Of a DNA stretch of 64,000 nt, positions 1-8,916 are shown in pieces; position 1 is the first letter of the stretch; each line of letters opens with the position of its first letter. A program made the position numbers and the translations under genes. Source of the DNA: Gemmatimonadota bacterium (GTDB taxonomy: Bacteria; Gemmatimonadota; Gemmatimonadetes; Longimicrobiales; Gaopeijiaceae); contig JAPPNN010000018.1 in the NCBI GenBank assembly GCA_028873815.1, positions 124,001 through 188,000 of the forward strand, written 5' to 3'. The notes below the pieces were generated by a model. It had not been told where the DNA came from, searched no databases, and was given only the letters and a program-made list of their open reading frames with translations.

Positions 1-70
1 AGTACGTGCGCCACGAGGCGCTCGCCCGCCGCGCGGGACGCCGTTCCGGCACCGGACACGCTCCGCGGCA

Positions 71-1117
71 TCATGACGGGTCCCGTCGCGGCACCCGGCC
101 CGGATGCGTCGCCGTTCGAATGCCGGGGGGATTCTGTCCACGGCCTGCAAGGGCGCGGGGGTCGCCGGGATCCCCCGCCGACTGTCCGAGTGCGTCGCTG
201 CGCGCCTCGCTCAAGAGCGCCCGGCTCCGCGAGTACTCCGCCGCGGGAAGGGGCGCGTAGCCCGTCTCCCGTGCCAGCAACTCGCTCGCCGACACAAAAT
301 GCTCGATGAAGTCGAACACGTCCCGGTCGGCCAGCAGCGCGCGCTTGACGTAGAGGTACAGGTCTCTGGACAGCGGGCTGTAGCGGCCGTCCCGGATCGC
401 GGCGGGAGTCGGCAGGACACAGCCGAAGCCCGTGTCCACCGCGAGCATCCGCAATCGATCGGCGTGCGCCGCGTGGTGGGCGGACCCGAAATACCCCAGG
501 GACCAGAGGTCGCCTGCAACGCCCCGGACGATAAGGTGGTCGTCCTCGGTGCGGTAGTAGTCGGTGCGGCTGGCTCCGGGCCGGCCGACGACCACACGGG
601 TGAAGAAGCGGAAGGTCCCCGAATCGATGCCGGGCCCGAAGAGGCGGACCTTTTCCGCGGGGAGTGCGGGCCTGAGGTCGCGCCACGTCGTCACGGCGGC
701 GTCGGGTCCCCAGATCCGGCCCAGTTCGGCAAGGGTCAGGCACGCCACGGCTTCGTTCGCGGGGTGGACCACCATGGCCACGCCGTCGCGGGCAACGGGA
801 AGGGCCAGGAACCGGCGACCCTTCCCGCGGCACCTCGCCATCTCCGCGGCGGTCATGAGCCTCGAAGCTGTCGCGATGTCCGCTTCGTCCTCACAGAACC
901 GCCGCAGTCCCCCGCCCGAACCAGAAATACGGATGACGATCCGCGCTGCCGGGTGTTCGCGGGCGAAAGCCTCGGAGACCGCTTCGGCAAGCGGGTAGAG
1001 ACTGCTCGAACCGTCGACCACGACGACCCGGCCTCCGTCCGGCGCGCACCCGCACAGAAGGAATACTGCCATCGACCCGGCGATCGCATGCCACCCACGG
1101 ATACCGGGCGCCGTCAT
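71..1117 (-). CDS. PstS-like phosphate-binding lipoprotein
   Basis: Predicted periplasmic substrate-binding protein of the phosphate ABC importer (PBP-like family), 348 residues. The N-terminus has a hydrophobic stretch ending at LLCGC, so Cys24 is a likely lipidation site. The fold is recognisable from GSSSLYPLAEAVSEAF near the mature N-terminus, the ISGSGGG loop, and FGPGIDSGTFRFF, which matches the phosphate-binding loop of PstS. The ATG at 1117 overlaps the phoR stop (ATGA), so I reject the longer frame running up to 1609. About the last 25 residues (codons below position 148) are read through a dispersed repeat and are basic and proline-rich, unlike PstS. The native end was probably near SRSRALLSEAR. 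pstC/A/B would be expected beyond the left edge. Phosphate specificity is inferred from family and context. Confidence 0.85.
   Translation of the reverse strand: MTAPGIRGWHAIAGSMAVFLLCGCAPDGGRVVVVDGSSSLYPLAEAVSEAFAREHPAARIVIRISGSGGGLRRFCEDEADIATASRLMTAAEMARCRGKGRRFLALPVARDGVAMVVHPANEAVACLTLAELGRIWGPDAAVTTWRDLRPALPAEKVRLFGPGIDSGTFRFFTRVVVGRPGASRTDYYRTEDDHLIVRGVAGDLWSLGYFGSAHHAAHADRLRMLAVDTGFGCVLPTPAAIRDGRYSPLSRDLYLYVKRALLADRDVFDFIEHFVSASELLARETGYAPLPAAEYSRSRALLSEARSDALGQSAGDPGDPRALAGRGQNPPGIRTATHPGRVPRRDPS
95..148 (+). repeat. Dispersed repeat, copy 1 (right end only)
   Basis: A 54-bp stretch nearly identical to the right end of the 11.5-kb and 17.6-kb copies. It runs from GGCCCGGATGC through the CCGGGGGGATT block to the terminal GTCCACGGCCTGC. 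The left terminal repeat is not visible between here and the window start, so the copy is partial, diverged, or extends out of the window. It lies inside the 3' end of the pstS-like frame and encodes the odd C-terminus of that protein. Confidence 0.75.
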
Positions 1118-2868
1118 GCCGACGCTATCCGGGCGGGTACCGCCCCGTGCAGGGGCACGGTGAAGATAATCGTCGTGCCCGAGCCCCACGTGCTCTCGGC
1201 CCCGACAGTCCCCCCCATGCTCGAGACCAGATGCCGCACGATCGCCAGCCCGAGACCCGTGCCCCCCTCCTCCCTGGAACGGGCGGCATCCACCCGGTAG
1301 AATCGCTCGAAGATCCGGGGGAGCGACGCGGCCGGAATGCCGGTTCCGTTGTCCCTCACCGAGATTCGCAGGCTTTCGCCATCCGCGAGGAAGTCCACAA
1401 CGACCTGTCCCTCCTTTTCGGGAACGTACCTGAGCGCGTTCTCGAACAGGTTGCGAAAGATCTGATAGACGGCAGCCTCGTCGCCCAATCCCTCGCCGCT
1501 TCCCTCCACCCGGAAGGCGACATCGCCCCCCGCGCGCTTTGCTTCGAGTTCCTCCCACGCCGACCAGGCAACGCGCTCGGCGCTGAACGGCTGCCGCTCG
1601 GGGCGCCACGCGCCGGATTCGTACCGCGACAGATCGAGAAGGTCGTCCACGAGGCGTTGCAGCCTGACCGTGTTGCTTTCGATGGAGTGCAGGAACTGTT
1701 GGCGAAGGTCGTCGGGAAGTCCCTCGTCCAGCACGGTCTCGGCAGCGGCCCGAATGACGGTCAAAGGGGTCTTCAGCTCGTGCGAGGCGTTGGCCACGAA
1801 ATCGGAACGAACCGCCTCAAGACGGCGGATCTCGGTCATGTCCACCAGGAGAACCACCGACCCTCCCACCGTGCCCCGCTTGGTGCGAACCTCCAGCTCC
1901 CGGTCTCCCACCGTGAGTTCCAGCCGTGCCTCGCGGCGGACTACTGAGCTCTCGAGCAGGTCCCGGAGTTCCGGGTCCCTGACCACGGAGCCAATCGGCG
2001 AAAACGGCAGCACCTCGACCAGTCCCAACAGCTGCATCGCGGCCGGATTGATCCTCAGAATCCGTGCGTCGTCGGTCAGGGCAATGAGCCCCTCCGCCAC
2101 CTTGTCCATGAGTTGCGCAAGTTCGTCCCGCTCACGCGTCACGCGGCTGACCTGCTCTTCCATCTCACCCCGAACCCGGTTGGCAGCCGAAGCGAGCCGG
2201 GCCAATTCCGTGATCTTCGAGAGCTTGACGCGAGGCCCGGAGAAATGTCCGGCGCCCAATCGCTGGAGGAGAAGCCGGGTGTCGTCCACCGATGCGGCTC
2301 CCACGCGCACGAACCGGTGCAGGAGCAGGAGCACGACCAGCCCCGTGGCCGCGACCGCAAGCGCAACCCAGACCGCAGTCCGGGCCGCGGCCTCGCGGAT
2401 CGGGGCGGCTGGCAGGCCGAAGCGGATCACGATGGTTCCGCCGCGCCAGTATACCCGGGTCGCGCTGAAAAGATACCCCTGGCCGTCCAGCGAGCTGACC
2501 CGCCGCGCAGAGCCGTCGACCCGGAGCAGCGCCGCCGCCACCTCTGCACGCCGGGCCCGATCCACAATCGTGTCCGCCTGACCGGGACCGAGGTCCGAAT
2601 CGGCCATCAGGGACAGTTGCGCGTCGAAGACGCTGACCCGATAGCCGGTGGCAAGCGCGAGGGCACTCGCGATGCTGTCCAGGGGAACGTCGCGGGACGC
2701 CCGCAACTGCTCTGCCCCGAGCCGGACCGCCGGTTCGAGATGCTGCTGGTGCTCGCGGTACATCACGCCCGTGCCGACCACGCGCGCGACGCTCCAGGCA
2801 ACGGTGGCGATCAAGACCACGGTTCCGGCCCCGGCGCCAAGGACGGCCGGGCGAAGCGGAACCCTCAT
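1114..2868 (-). CDS. phoR: PhoR-like sensor histidine kinase
   Basis: Membrane sensor kinase of a phosphate-type two-component system, 584 residues. It has TM1 at about 8-28, a periplasmic sensor of about 130 residues, TM2 at about 164-186, a HAMP-like linker, a PAS domain (about 245-345) and HisKA with phospho-acceptor His363 in NASHELKTPLT. The HATPase follows, with N-box NLFENALRY, G1 DNGTGIP, F-box IFERFYRV and G2 GTGLGLAIV. The ATG at 2868 overlaps the phoB stop (ATGA), and its own stop overlaps the pstS-like start, so the three genes are translationally coupled. PhoR is the natural name from domain order and from being flanked by phoB and pstS. The signal itself is inferred. Confidence 0.88.
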   Translation of the reverse strand: MRVPLRPAVLGAGAGTVVLIATVAWSVARVVGTGVMYREHQQHLEPAVRLGAEQLRASRDVPLDSIASALALATGYRVSVFDAQLSLMADSDLGPGQADTIVDRARRAEVAAALLRVDGSARRVSSLDGQGYLFSATRVYWRGGTIVIRFGLPAAPIREAAARTAVWVALAVAATGLVVLLLLHRFVRVGAASVDDTRLLLQRLGAGHFSGPRVKLSKITELARLASAANRVRGEMEEQVSRVTRERDELAQLMDKVAEGLIALTDDARILRINPAAMQLLGLVEVLPFSPIGSVVRDPELRDLLESSVVRREARLELTVGDRELEVRTKRGTVGGSVVLLVDMTEIRRLEAVRSDFVANASHELKTPLTVIRAAAETVLDEGLPDDLRQQFLHSIESNTVRLQRLVDDLLDLSRYESGAWRPERQPFSAERVAWSAWEELEAKRAGGDVAFRVEGSGEGLGDEAAVYQIFRNLFENALRYVPEKEGQVVVDFLADGESLRISVRDNGTGIPAASLPRIFERFYRVDAARSREEGGTGLGLAIVRHLVSSMGGTVGAESTWGSGTTIIFTVPLHGAVPARIASA

Positions 2869-3593
2869 TCGGATCCCCGAAACCGGTAGCCAAAGCCCCG
2901 CACGGTCTCGATCCACACACCAGCGGCGCCGAGCTTGGTGCGCAGGCGACGAATGTGCATGTCCACCGTACGGGTACGAATGCGCCTGATCGCATCGGGA
3001 TCGGCACTCCACGCTTCCCCGAGAAGCTGATGGCGATCCTGTGTCCGTCCGCGGCGCTCCATGAGGGTCTTCAGCAGCCGCAGCTCGGTGGGGGTGACCG
3101 GTACCTCCACGCCATCCATTGTGACCTGCATGGCCCCCAGATCCACGCTGAGGGGCCCCGCCTTCAGCACGCGTCCGCCCTGGCCCGACGCGGAAGCATC
3201 GGCGCGGGCACGTCTCAGTATCGCATCGACGCGCAGCACCAGTTCGCGGGGACTGAACGGCTTGGTCACATAGTCGTCCGCCCCCAGTTCGAACCCCTCG
3301 ATCCTTTCGAACTGCTCCCTCTTCGCACTCACCACGAGGACCGGCACGGAACGAGTGGCCGCCTCTCGCCGAACCGCCCGCAGCACCTCGTCACCCGACA
3401 GTCCCGGCAGCATCCGATCGAGCACTACGAGATCGGGGACATCCCGGTGAAGCGCGTCCAGCCCCTCCGCCCCATTCGCAGCGGTCTCCACGCGATAGCC
3501 CGCGCGCGTCAGCTGGTAGGCGACCAACCCCGCGATATCGGCGTCGTCTTCGATCACGAGCACCCGTGGCCGGACTCCCGAATCTTCGCTCAC
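2865..3593 (-). CDS. phoB: PhoB-like response regulator
   Basis: OmpR/PhoB-family DNA-binding response regulator, 242 residues. The N-terminal receiver has the acidic pair in VLVIEDDAD, phospho-acceptor Asp in LVVLDRMLPG, the VVSAK switch region and the KPFSPREL lysine. The C-terminal winged helix contains VPVTPTELRLLKTLMERRG and ends RTVDMHIRRLRTKL followed by IETVRGFGYRF, both typical of PhoB. I chose GTG 3593 because a good GGAGG lies 5-6 nt upstream and the protein then begins directly at the receiver. The open frame continues upstream only through the neighbouring synthase in another frame. It should bind pho-box-like sites when phosphorylated by the adjacent kinase. Confidence 0.9.
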   Translation of the reverse strand: MSEDSGVRPRVLVIEDDADIAGLVAYQLTRAGYRVETAANGAEGLDALHRDVPDLVVLDRMLPGLSGDEVLRAVRREAATRSVPVLVVSAKREQFERIEGFELGADDYVTKPFSPRELVLRVDAILRRARADASASGQGGRVLKAGPLSVDLGAMQVTMDGVEVPVTPTELRLLKTLMERRGRTQDRHQLLGEAWSADPDAIRRIRTRTVDMHIRRLRTKLGAAGVWIETVRGFGYRFRGSE

Positions 3594-3606
3594 GACGCCT
3601 CCGGGC

Positions 3607-4869
3607 TCAGACGTCCGATCCCACGTCGGAGGTCCCCACGGACCGCCCACCAACGATTTCCAACACTTCGGCTTCCGTGAGCGTATGGTTCCCGCTCTTG
3701 GCGCGCTCCAGCACGCGCGCACACAGTTCGCCGTCACCCGGATCGAAGCCCCGGCGAGCGAGCCAGTACCTGACGTTCGAGATACCCGACATGGGGCCCA
3801 CCTCGATTTCCTGCGACCTGCCGACCATCGACGCGGGCACACCGGAATACACTCGGTCCGCCAGCCAGTTGGCGCCCTTGGTCTTGGCCTTGACGATCGC
3901 GGCCGCGTGCACCCCGGTGGCGGTGCGGAAAGCGTCCTCTCCCAGCACCGGGTAGTTCGGAGGCAGGGGGACACCACACTCGCGGGAAACCAGTTCGCAG
4001 TAGTCCGCGAGCCTCGCAAGATCGGCATCGTGGACCCCAGCCAGCGCGAGGTTGACCAGCAACAGATCCATCTCGACGTTGCCTACGCGCTCGCCAATCC
4101 CCATCGCGGTCGCGTGGATCCGGTCGGCCCCGGCCTCGATCGCCGCCAAAGCGTTGGCCAGTCCCAGTCCCCGGTCCCGATGTCCGTGCCAATCCAGCTT
4201 GACACTCTCGCCGGACGCGTCGATGATCTCGCGCCTCACGAAGCGAATGAGCGCCCTGACACCCGACGGCGTCGCGTGTCCGACCGTGTCCGAGAGGCAT
4301 ATCCGCCGCACGCCCCATTCGATGGCGTTCCCGTACAGCGTCCGCAGCGTGGCCGCATCCGCCCGGGTCGTGTCCTCGGTCACGAACATGACCGGCAATC
4401 CCTCACGCACACAGAACGAGACCGACTCCTCCGCGGTCCGCAACATGTGATCCAGCGTCCACCCTTCAGCGTACCGCCGGATGGGCGAACTGCCGATAAA
4501 GGCCGAGACTTCCAGGGGAACGCCCGTCCGGTGCGATATCCTCACCACCGGCTCCACATCCGCGACCATGGTTCGGGCCGCGCAGTTGGGCTTGATCGAA
4601 AGGTGGGAGTCGCGGATCTCCTCGCAAAGCCTGGTCACGTCGCCCGCTGCACGGGGGCCGGCTGCGGGAAGTCCGATGTCCGCAGCGTGGATGCCCAGTT
4701 CGTGCATCATGTGAATGAGCTGGATCTTGGCGCCGATTGGGGGATCGATGACGGACGGAGACTGGAGCCCGTCCCTCAGCGTCTCGTCGTCCAGTTCGAC
4801 ATTGCGCCCCCACGCCAGGGTGTCGAACTCCTCGACGTTCCAGTCATGAATCAGACGATCCTCGTCCAT
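3607..4869 (-). CDS. 2-isopropylmalate synthase-family (HMGL-like) enzyme
   Basis: Claisen-condensing TIM-barrel enzyme, 420 residues, of the LeuA/homocitrate/citramalate synthase group. The metal and substrate motifs are clear: VELDDETLRDGLQSP at the N-terminus, the DWHGHRDRGLGLANA metal-binding histidines, and the GIGERVGN loop. GVHAAAIVKA follows near residue 320. It lacks the C-terminal allosteric domain of classical leucine-regulated LeuA, so it could make isopropylmalate, citramalate or another 2-alkylmalate. The ATG at 4869 is preceded by GGAGGCGGA. The gene ends 13 nt upstream of the phoB GTG, so it may be the first gene of the transcript that continues into phoB-phoR-pstS. Confidence 0.8.
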   Translation of the reverse strand: MDEDRLIHDWNVEEFDTLAWGRNVELDDETLRDGLQSPSVIDPPIGAKIQLIHMMHELGIHAADIGLPAAGPRAAGDVTRLCEEIRDSHLSIKPNCAARTMVADVEPVVRISHRTGVPLEVSAFIGSSPIRRYAEGWTLDHMLRTAEESVSFCVREGLPVMFVTEDTTRADAATLRTLYGNAIEWGVRRICLSDTVGHATPSGVRALIRFVRREIIDASGESVKLDWHGHRDRGLGLANALAAIEAGADRIHATAMGIGERVGNVEMDLLLVNLALAGVHDADLARLADYCELVSRECGVPLPPNYPVLGEDAFRTATGVHAAAIVKAKTKGANWLADRVYSGVPASMVGRSQEIEVGPMSGISNVRYWLARRGFDPGDGELCARVLERAKSGNHTLTEAEVLEIVGGRSVGTSDVGSDV

Positions 4870-5097
4870 TCCGCCTCCGTTCCACGCCGGGCGATTCCCG
4901 GCCAGCCTTGCACCTCACATAACAATCAAGATTGCGGCTTGTGCTCCCCGGGGGAAAGCACCCGCGAACGATCGGGAACATTCACCGCCCACGTGCGCGC
5001 TCGGTGTTGACCTCGTGCGCCGCCCTTGGACAGCTTTTTTACGTGAACGTTGGCACGTGGCTGCAACGGCGGAGCAAACCTTGATCATCGGACAACC

Positions 5098-6453
5098 GTG
5101 AGATTCTGGAAGGGACTTGCGGGGCGGGACGCCCGGACCAGCCCCGACTCCGACGATCCAGCTCTCGTGGGACGCACCTACGCGATTCCATTCGGCACCG
5201 TCTGGGATGCGATCGTCGCACTGGCCAGCGGCGGATTGAAGGGTTGGAAGCTCGCCCGCTGGGACGACCACATCGGTCTCGTCGCGGCCGACGTGACGAG
5301 CTGGCCGATACCTCTGGCCGCCACTGTGCTGATCTCCGTCAAGCTGGACGCCAACGGGCAGACCCGCGTTGACATGTCCATCCGCAACGTGGCAGAGGAA
5401 GGAAGACTGCCGATCAACCAACGCAGGATCGATCACTTCTTCCGGGCGCTGGACCGTTCTTTGGCGGTGCGCCCCGACCAGGTTCTGGTCGCGGGACCCG
5501 CAACCGCGCCGATCATTGCGCTGGTGACCGCTTGCACGCTCGCCCTGGCCTGTGACAGCGGCTCACCCGACGTCGCGGTGACCGACACGGCGGATCCGTC
5601 GGCGGGACCCGTCGCGGCCGAGACAACCCCCGAGACCGCCGCGCCCACGGCCTACCAGAGAACCGTGGTGTTCGTGGACACCGAGCGGGACACCACCGTG
5701 TTCGTTTCCTGGGACTTCGAGAATCTCACGCTGGCCGACAGTACGCGCCGGACCCTGAGGGGATGGGTCGGAAGAGGTGCCCAGTGGATTCTCCTGGCGG
5801 AAGAAGCCTGGGCCACCGTACCCAGCCGGCGCGCGCCCTGGCGCATCGTGCCCCGGGGCGACACGCGCATGATCGTGGAGCAGGACGATGTACTGCGCGA
5901 GATCTACTATCAGGCGGGAGTTCGCGACGTATCCGTGAGAATAGGCGATGCGGTCATCGAGTGGATCGACTCGCGTGGCGGCAGGTATCGGTTGCTGGAC
6001 GGCGTCGCGCGCCTCGGCGCGGAGGAGCGGTCGGGCTGGGTGATGGACGTATCAGGTGCCCGCACCGGTTCAGCCAGCGGGTCCAGTGAGTGGGGACTGC
6101 TGGTTGGCGACGATCAGCTGAAGCTCCTTCTCTCCAACGCGGACGGGTCCGGCGAATACCGGGCCTGGGCCCGTATGGGTACGGAGGAGCGATTCTGGCC
6201 ATCGGTGTCCGTGAGCTGGGGCGAGACCCGCAGCTTCGAACGTGCGCGCCGCGACATCCCGGTCCTCTGGCGCTTCCGCTCCTCGGACGGCTCACTTCGG
6301 GGCGAGTTCCAGTCGGTGAGCGCCCACCACCTGACCCTGGACGCAAACAGCCCCATCCTTCCGGTGCTGGGGGTCTACGAGGTCGAGGGCATGGTGAGCA
6401 CCGACGACAACCGGGTCGCTGTAAAGGGCTTCCTGAGGCACCAGCAACGGTGA
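5098..6453 (+). CDS. Two-domain envelope protein, SRPBCC/DUF1499-like head and lipoprotein-like tail
   Basis: No function recognised. About 451 residues if GTG 5098 is the start; a TTG at 5050 is also possible, and no strong ribosome site separates them. Residues about 15-135 resemble small DUF1499/SRPBCC-like proteins (FGTVWDAIVALASGGLKGW and a NQRRIDHFFRALD ending). A hydrophobic stretch then ends in CTLALACDSG, which looks like a lipobox inside the protein. A roughly 280-residue beta-rich domain with many Trp and Arg residues follows. Either one protein is anchored by an internal helix, or a second lipoprotein starts at an internal GTG around 5467. The stop overlaps the next gene's GTG (GTGA). 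Confidence 0.6.
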   Translation: MRFWKGLAGRDARTSPDSDDPALVGRTYAIPFGTVWDAIVALASGGLKGWKLARWDDHIGLVAADVTSWPIPLAATVLISVKLDANGQTRVDMSIRNVAEEGRLPINQRRIDHFFRALDRSLAVRPDQVLVAGPATAPIIALVTACTLALACDSGSPDVAVTDTADPSAGPVAAETTPETAAPTAYQRTVVFVDTERDTTVFVSWDFENLTLADSTRRTLRGWVGRGAQWILLAEEAWATVPSRRAPWRIVPRGDTRMIVEQDDVLREIYYQAGVRDVSVRIGDAVIEWIDSRGGRYRLLDGVARLGAEERSGWVMDVSGARTGSASGSSEWGLLVGDDQLKLLLSNADGSGEYRAWARMGTEERFWPSVSVSWGETRSFERARRDIPVLWRFRSSDGSLRGEFQSVSAHHLTLDANSPILPVLGVYEVEGMVSTDDNRVAVKGFLRHQQR

Positions 6454-8018
6454 ACGAAGTACTGCTGCGGGCCATCGTGACCATCGTGGTCGGATCCCTG
6501 GCGGGAGGCCTGACCAACACGATCGCGATCTGGATGCTCTTCCATCCGTACACACCGCCGACGCTGGGCGGTCGCCGATTGCGGCTGCTTCAGGGTGCAA
6601 TCCCCAAGAACCAGCCCAGACTCGCCACCGCCATCGGCCGCGCGGTGGGCAACCGGCTCCTCACCGAGGAGGACCTGACCCGCGTGTTCCGGCAGCCCGA
6701 GTTTCGGGAGGCATTCGACGAGAGGCTCGCCACCTTCCTCCACGAGGTCCTCGAAGTCGAGCGCGGCTCGGTCAGCAACCTCCTTGGCCCTGAGCTGAGA
6801 GCCGAGGTCGACAGCATCGTCGAGGAGGTTCTCAGTCACGGCCTGACCCTGCTCGAGGAGCACCTCAAGTCGCCCCGCTTCGAGTCGTCCGTGCAGGACC
6901 GGGCGGCCGAGCTGGCGACATTCCTGGCCAGTGAGCCAGTGGGAGACATCCTCACACCGGCACGCGAAGCCTCGGTGGCCGCGGCGGTGGAGCGCTGGAT
7001 GCAGAGTTCCGTCGCGAGCGACGGCTTCCGGGAGACGGTGTCGGTCTACGTGAAGCGAGGCGCCGAGCGGCTGCTGACCCCGGACCTGACGATCCAGGAC
7101 ATCCTGCCCCCAGGCCTGGTCGACACCGTGGAGCGGGCCATAGCCGGGTACGTTCCGCTGGCGATCCGCCGGTTGGGAGCGGTGCTGGAAAAGCCTGCTG
7201 CGCGGAAGCGCTTCGAACGGGCCACACAGGACGTTCTGCGCCGCTTCATGCAGGATCTGAAGTTCCACCAGCGCGTCGTCGCCCGCCTGGTCATGAACGA
7301 GGACACGGTCACGAAGGTGCTGGATGCGCTACGCGTCGAGGGTGCCAACCGGATCGCCGAAATGTTCCGGGAGCGTCCGGTGCGGGAGGCGATGGGCAAG
7401 GGAATCAGCGATGCGATCGCGGACTTTCTGAATCGGCCGATAAACGAGGTTCTCGGCGACCCCGACGATCCCGCTGTGATCAAGTCGATCGATGCCGTCG
7501 TCGACTGGGTCGTCGATCTTGCACGTGACCCGTCAACAAGGGCCTTCGTGATCGAGAAGCTCGAAGCCGGGCTGGCCCGCGCGTCCCGTCGGACCTGGGG
7601 CGAACTGCTGGAGGGAGTGCCCCCGGACAGGCTCGCGCAATGGGTGGTGCGGGCCGCTCGCAGCGACATCGCCGCGGCCCTATACCGCGCAAGCTCCCAA
7701 CGATTGGCCACTGCGGTGATGGAACGCCCGATCGGCCGCCCCGCACGTCTGTTACCCGCCGACGCGCCGCTCCGGATCCAGGGTGCCGTGAGCGAGCCGC
7801 TTTGGCAGTGGCTCCAGTCCCAGACACCCTCGGTCGTGCAGCGTCTGGACGTGACACGCCGCGTTGAAGACAAGGTGCGCGAGTTCCCGGTCGAGCAGAT
7901 GGAACAGATGGTTCGCCGGGTGACCGGGCGCGAACTGCGCACGATCATCTATCTCGGATACGTGCTCGGGGCGCTGATCGGGGGACTTCTGGTCCTGCTC
8001 AACACCGTGTGGACATAA
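6450..8018 (+). CDS. DUF445 family membrane-anchored protein
   Basis: 522 residues. A hydrophobic N-terminus carries VGSLAGGLTNTIAIWMLFHPY, the hallmark of DUF445/YheB-type proteins, followed by LQGAIPKNQPRLATAIG. A long helical middle with repeated amphipathic segments follows, and a C-terminal TM (IIYLGYVLGALIGGLLVLL). So both ends are membrane-embedded and the helical body lies on one side. The biochemical role of DUF445 is not established. The GTG at 6450 overlaps the upstream stop, which indicates coupled translation with the 5098-6453 gene. An in-frame extension to 6090 is an overlap artefact. Confidence 0.8.
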   Translation: MNEVLLRAIVTIVVGSLAGGLTNTIAIWMLFHPYTPPTLGGRRLRLLQGAIPKNQPRLATAIGRAVGNRLLTEEDLTRVFRQPEFREAFDERLATFLHEVLEVERGSVSNLLGPELRAEVDSIVEEVLSHGLTLLEEHLKSPRFESSVQDRAAELATFLASEPVGDILTPAREASVAAAVERWMQSSVASDGFRETVSVYVKRGAERLLTPDLTIQDILPPGLVDTVERAIAGYVPLAIRRLGAVLEKPAARKRFERATQDVLRRFMQDLKFHQRVVARLVMNEDTVTKVLDALRVEGANRIAEMFRERPVREAMGKGISDAIADFLNRPINEVLGDPDDPAVIKSIDAVVDWVVDLARDPSTRAFVIEKLEAGLARASRRTWGELLEGVPPDRLAQWVVRAARSDIAAALYRASSQRLATAVMERPIGRPARLLPADAPLRIQGAVSEPLWQWLQSQTPSVVQRLDVTRRVEDKVREFPVEQMEQMVRRVTGRELRTIIYLGYVLGALIGGLLVLLNTVWT

Positions 8019-8053
8019 CAGCCCGCGAACAACGCCCCGTGGCGTTCAAGCGG

Positions 8054-8389
8054 CTACTGCCCGCTGCCCGGACCCTTGTCCCCGCGCGTCGAAGTGGGCG
8101 CCGCAGTGTGGAAGCGGCGCCGCGTCCGGCGCCTCTCCGAGGCCCGTCGGCGGCGTTTCATCAGGTCGAGTGGTGTAAAGTACCGCTTGGCACGCCTGCT
8201 GAGCGTCGTGGGCAGACCGAGATCCCGCTCGAGCTGCTCCAACTCGGCTTCGTCGTGGGTGGCCGAGCGTCCGCGGTCGTGCGTCAACCACCGTCTGCCG
8301 CGCGCGGCGACCGGGCCGCTCTTGCCGGGAAGCCCCAGGTAGATGCCGAGTGCGAACGCGGCAATCCCGACGATGATCTTCAGGATCAT
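8054..8389 (-). CDS. Small single-pass membrane protein
   Basis: 111 residues, function unknown. One N-terminal TM helix (IIVGIAAFALGIYLGLPG) is followed by a charged cytoplasmic region with the acidic segment DEAELEQLERDLGLP and a very Arg-rich tail. The ATG at 8389 overlaps the TerB-like stop (ATGA). That makes it the last gene of the OsmC, acyl-CoA synthetase, CutA and TerB run and suggests it works with the TerB-like protein. The longer frame to 8635 is a shadow of TerB. Confidence 0.6.
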   Translation of the reverse strand: MILKIIVGIAAFALGIYLGLPGKSGPVAARGRRWLTHDRGRSATHDEAELEQLERDLGLPTTLSRRAKRYFTPLDLMKRRRRASERRRTRRRFHTAAPTSTRGDKGPGSGQ

Positions 8390-8916
8390 GTGGCCTCCTC
8401 CCGCGTTCGCGCCGCCCCGGAGTCCGGCCCGGCCTTCGCCTCGGCCTCGTGTCGCTTTCTGGCCTCGGCCAGGTAACCGGTCTTGAGCCCGACAAGTCGC
8501 GAGATCTTCCTCATGATGTAGTCCTCGCGCGCGGCGAGCCTGCCGTCGGCCAACACCAGACCCCACATGGCCTCCGCGAGCACGAGCTTCTGCCCCGTGG
8601 AGTAATGCGTCTTGACGAGTTTGGCGAAACCCCACAGATCGGTGCGGCGCCGGCGCTCGTCTTCCGCTACGACGATCAGCTCGGCGGCCGCTTCCGCCCG
8701 GAGGCCGAAATGGCGCCGCACGAGATCGCGCAGGTGCCGGCGCTCGCCCGCGCTGAAGTGGTCGTCGGCGTGGGCCACCTCGAGCAACAGCGCACAGGCC
8801 GCGATACGGAGGTCCTCGGCGCTCGGTCCGCGGGCGTCCTCCTCACTCGGAGGAGCCATTTCGCGGAAAAAGAAGGACTTGATTCTATCGAGCATCTCGA
8901 CTTCAGCAGCACTCAT
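8386..8916 (-). CDS. TerB-family (tellurite-resistance-like) protein
   Basis: 176 residues, all-helical. It matches the TerB/DjlA-N fold: AACALLLEVAHADDHFSAGE with the acidic metal-site pattern, then VLAEAMWGLVLADGRLAARED as the second acidic repeat, and IMRKISRLVGL. TerB proteins are found in envelope-stress and metal-response settings; a direct role in tellurite resistance is not implied. ATG 8916 overlaps the cutA stop by 14 nt. ATG 8895 (MLDRIKSFF) is an alternative that avoids the overlap. It is coupled downstream to the small membrane protein. Confidence 0.78.
   Translation of the reverse strand: MSAAEVEMLDRIKSFFFREMAPPSEEDARGPSAEDLRIAACALLLEVAHADDHFSAGERRHLRDLVRRHFGLRAEAAAELIVVAEDERRRRTDLWGFAKLVKTHYSTGQKLVLAEAMWGLVLADGRLAAREDYIMRKISRLVGLKTGYLAEARKRHEAEAKAGPDSGAARTREEAT

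Noticed and set aside
1118-1609. Long N-terminal extension of the PstS-like frame
   Set aside because: It lies in the phoR gene; the ATGA overlap and lipobox place the true start at 1117.
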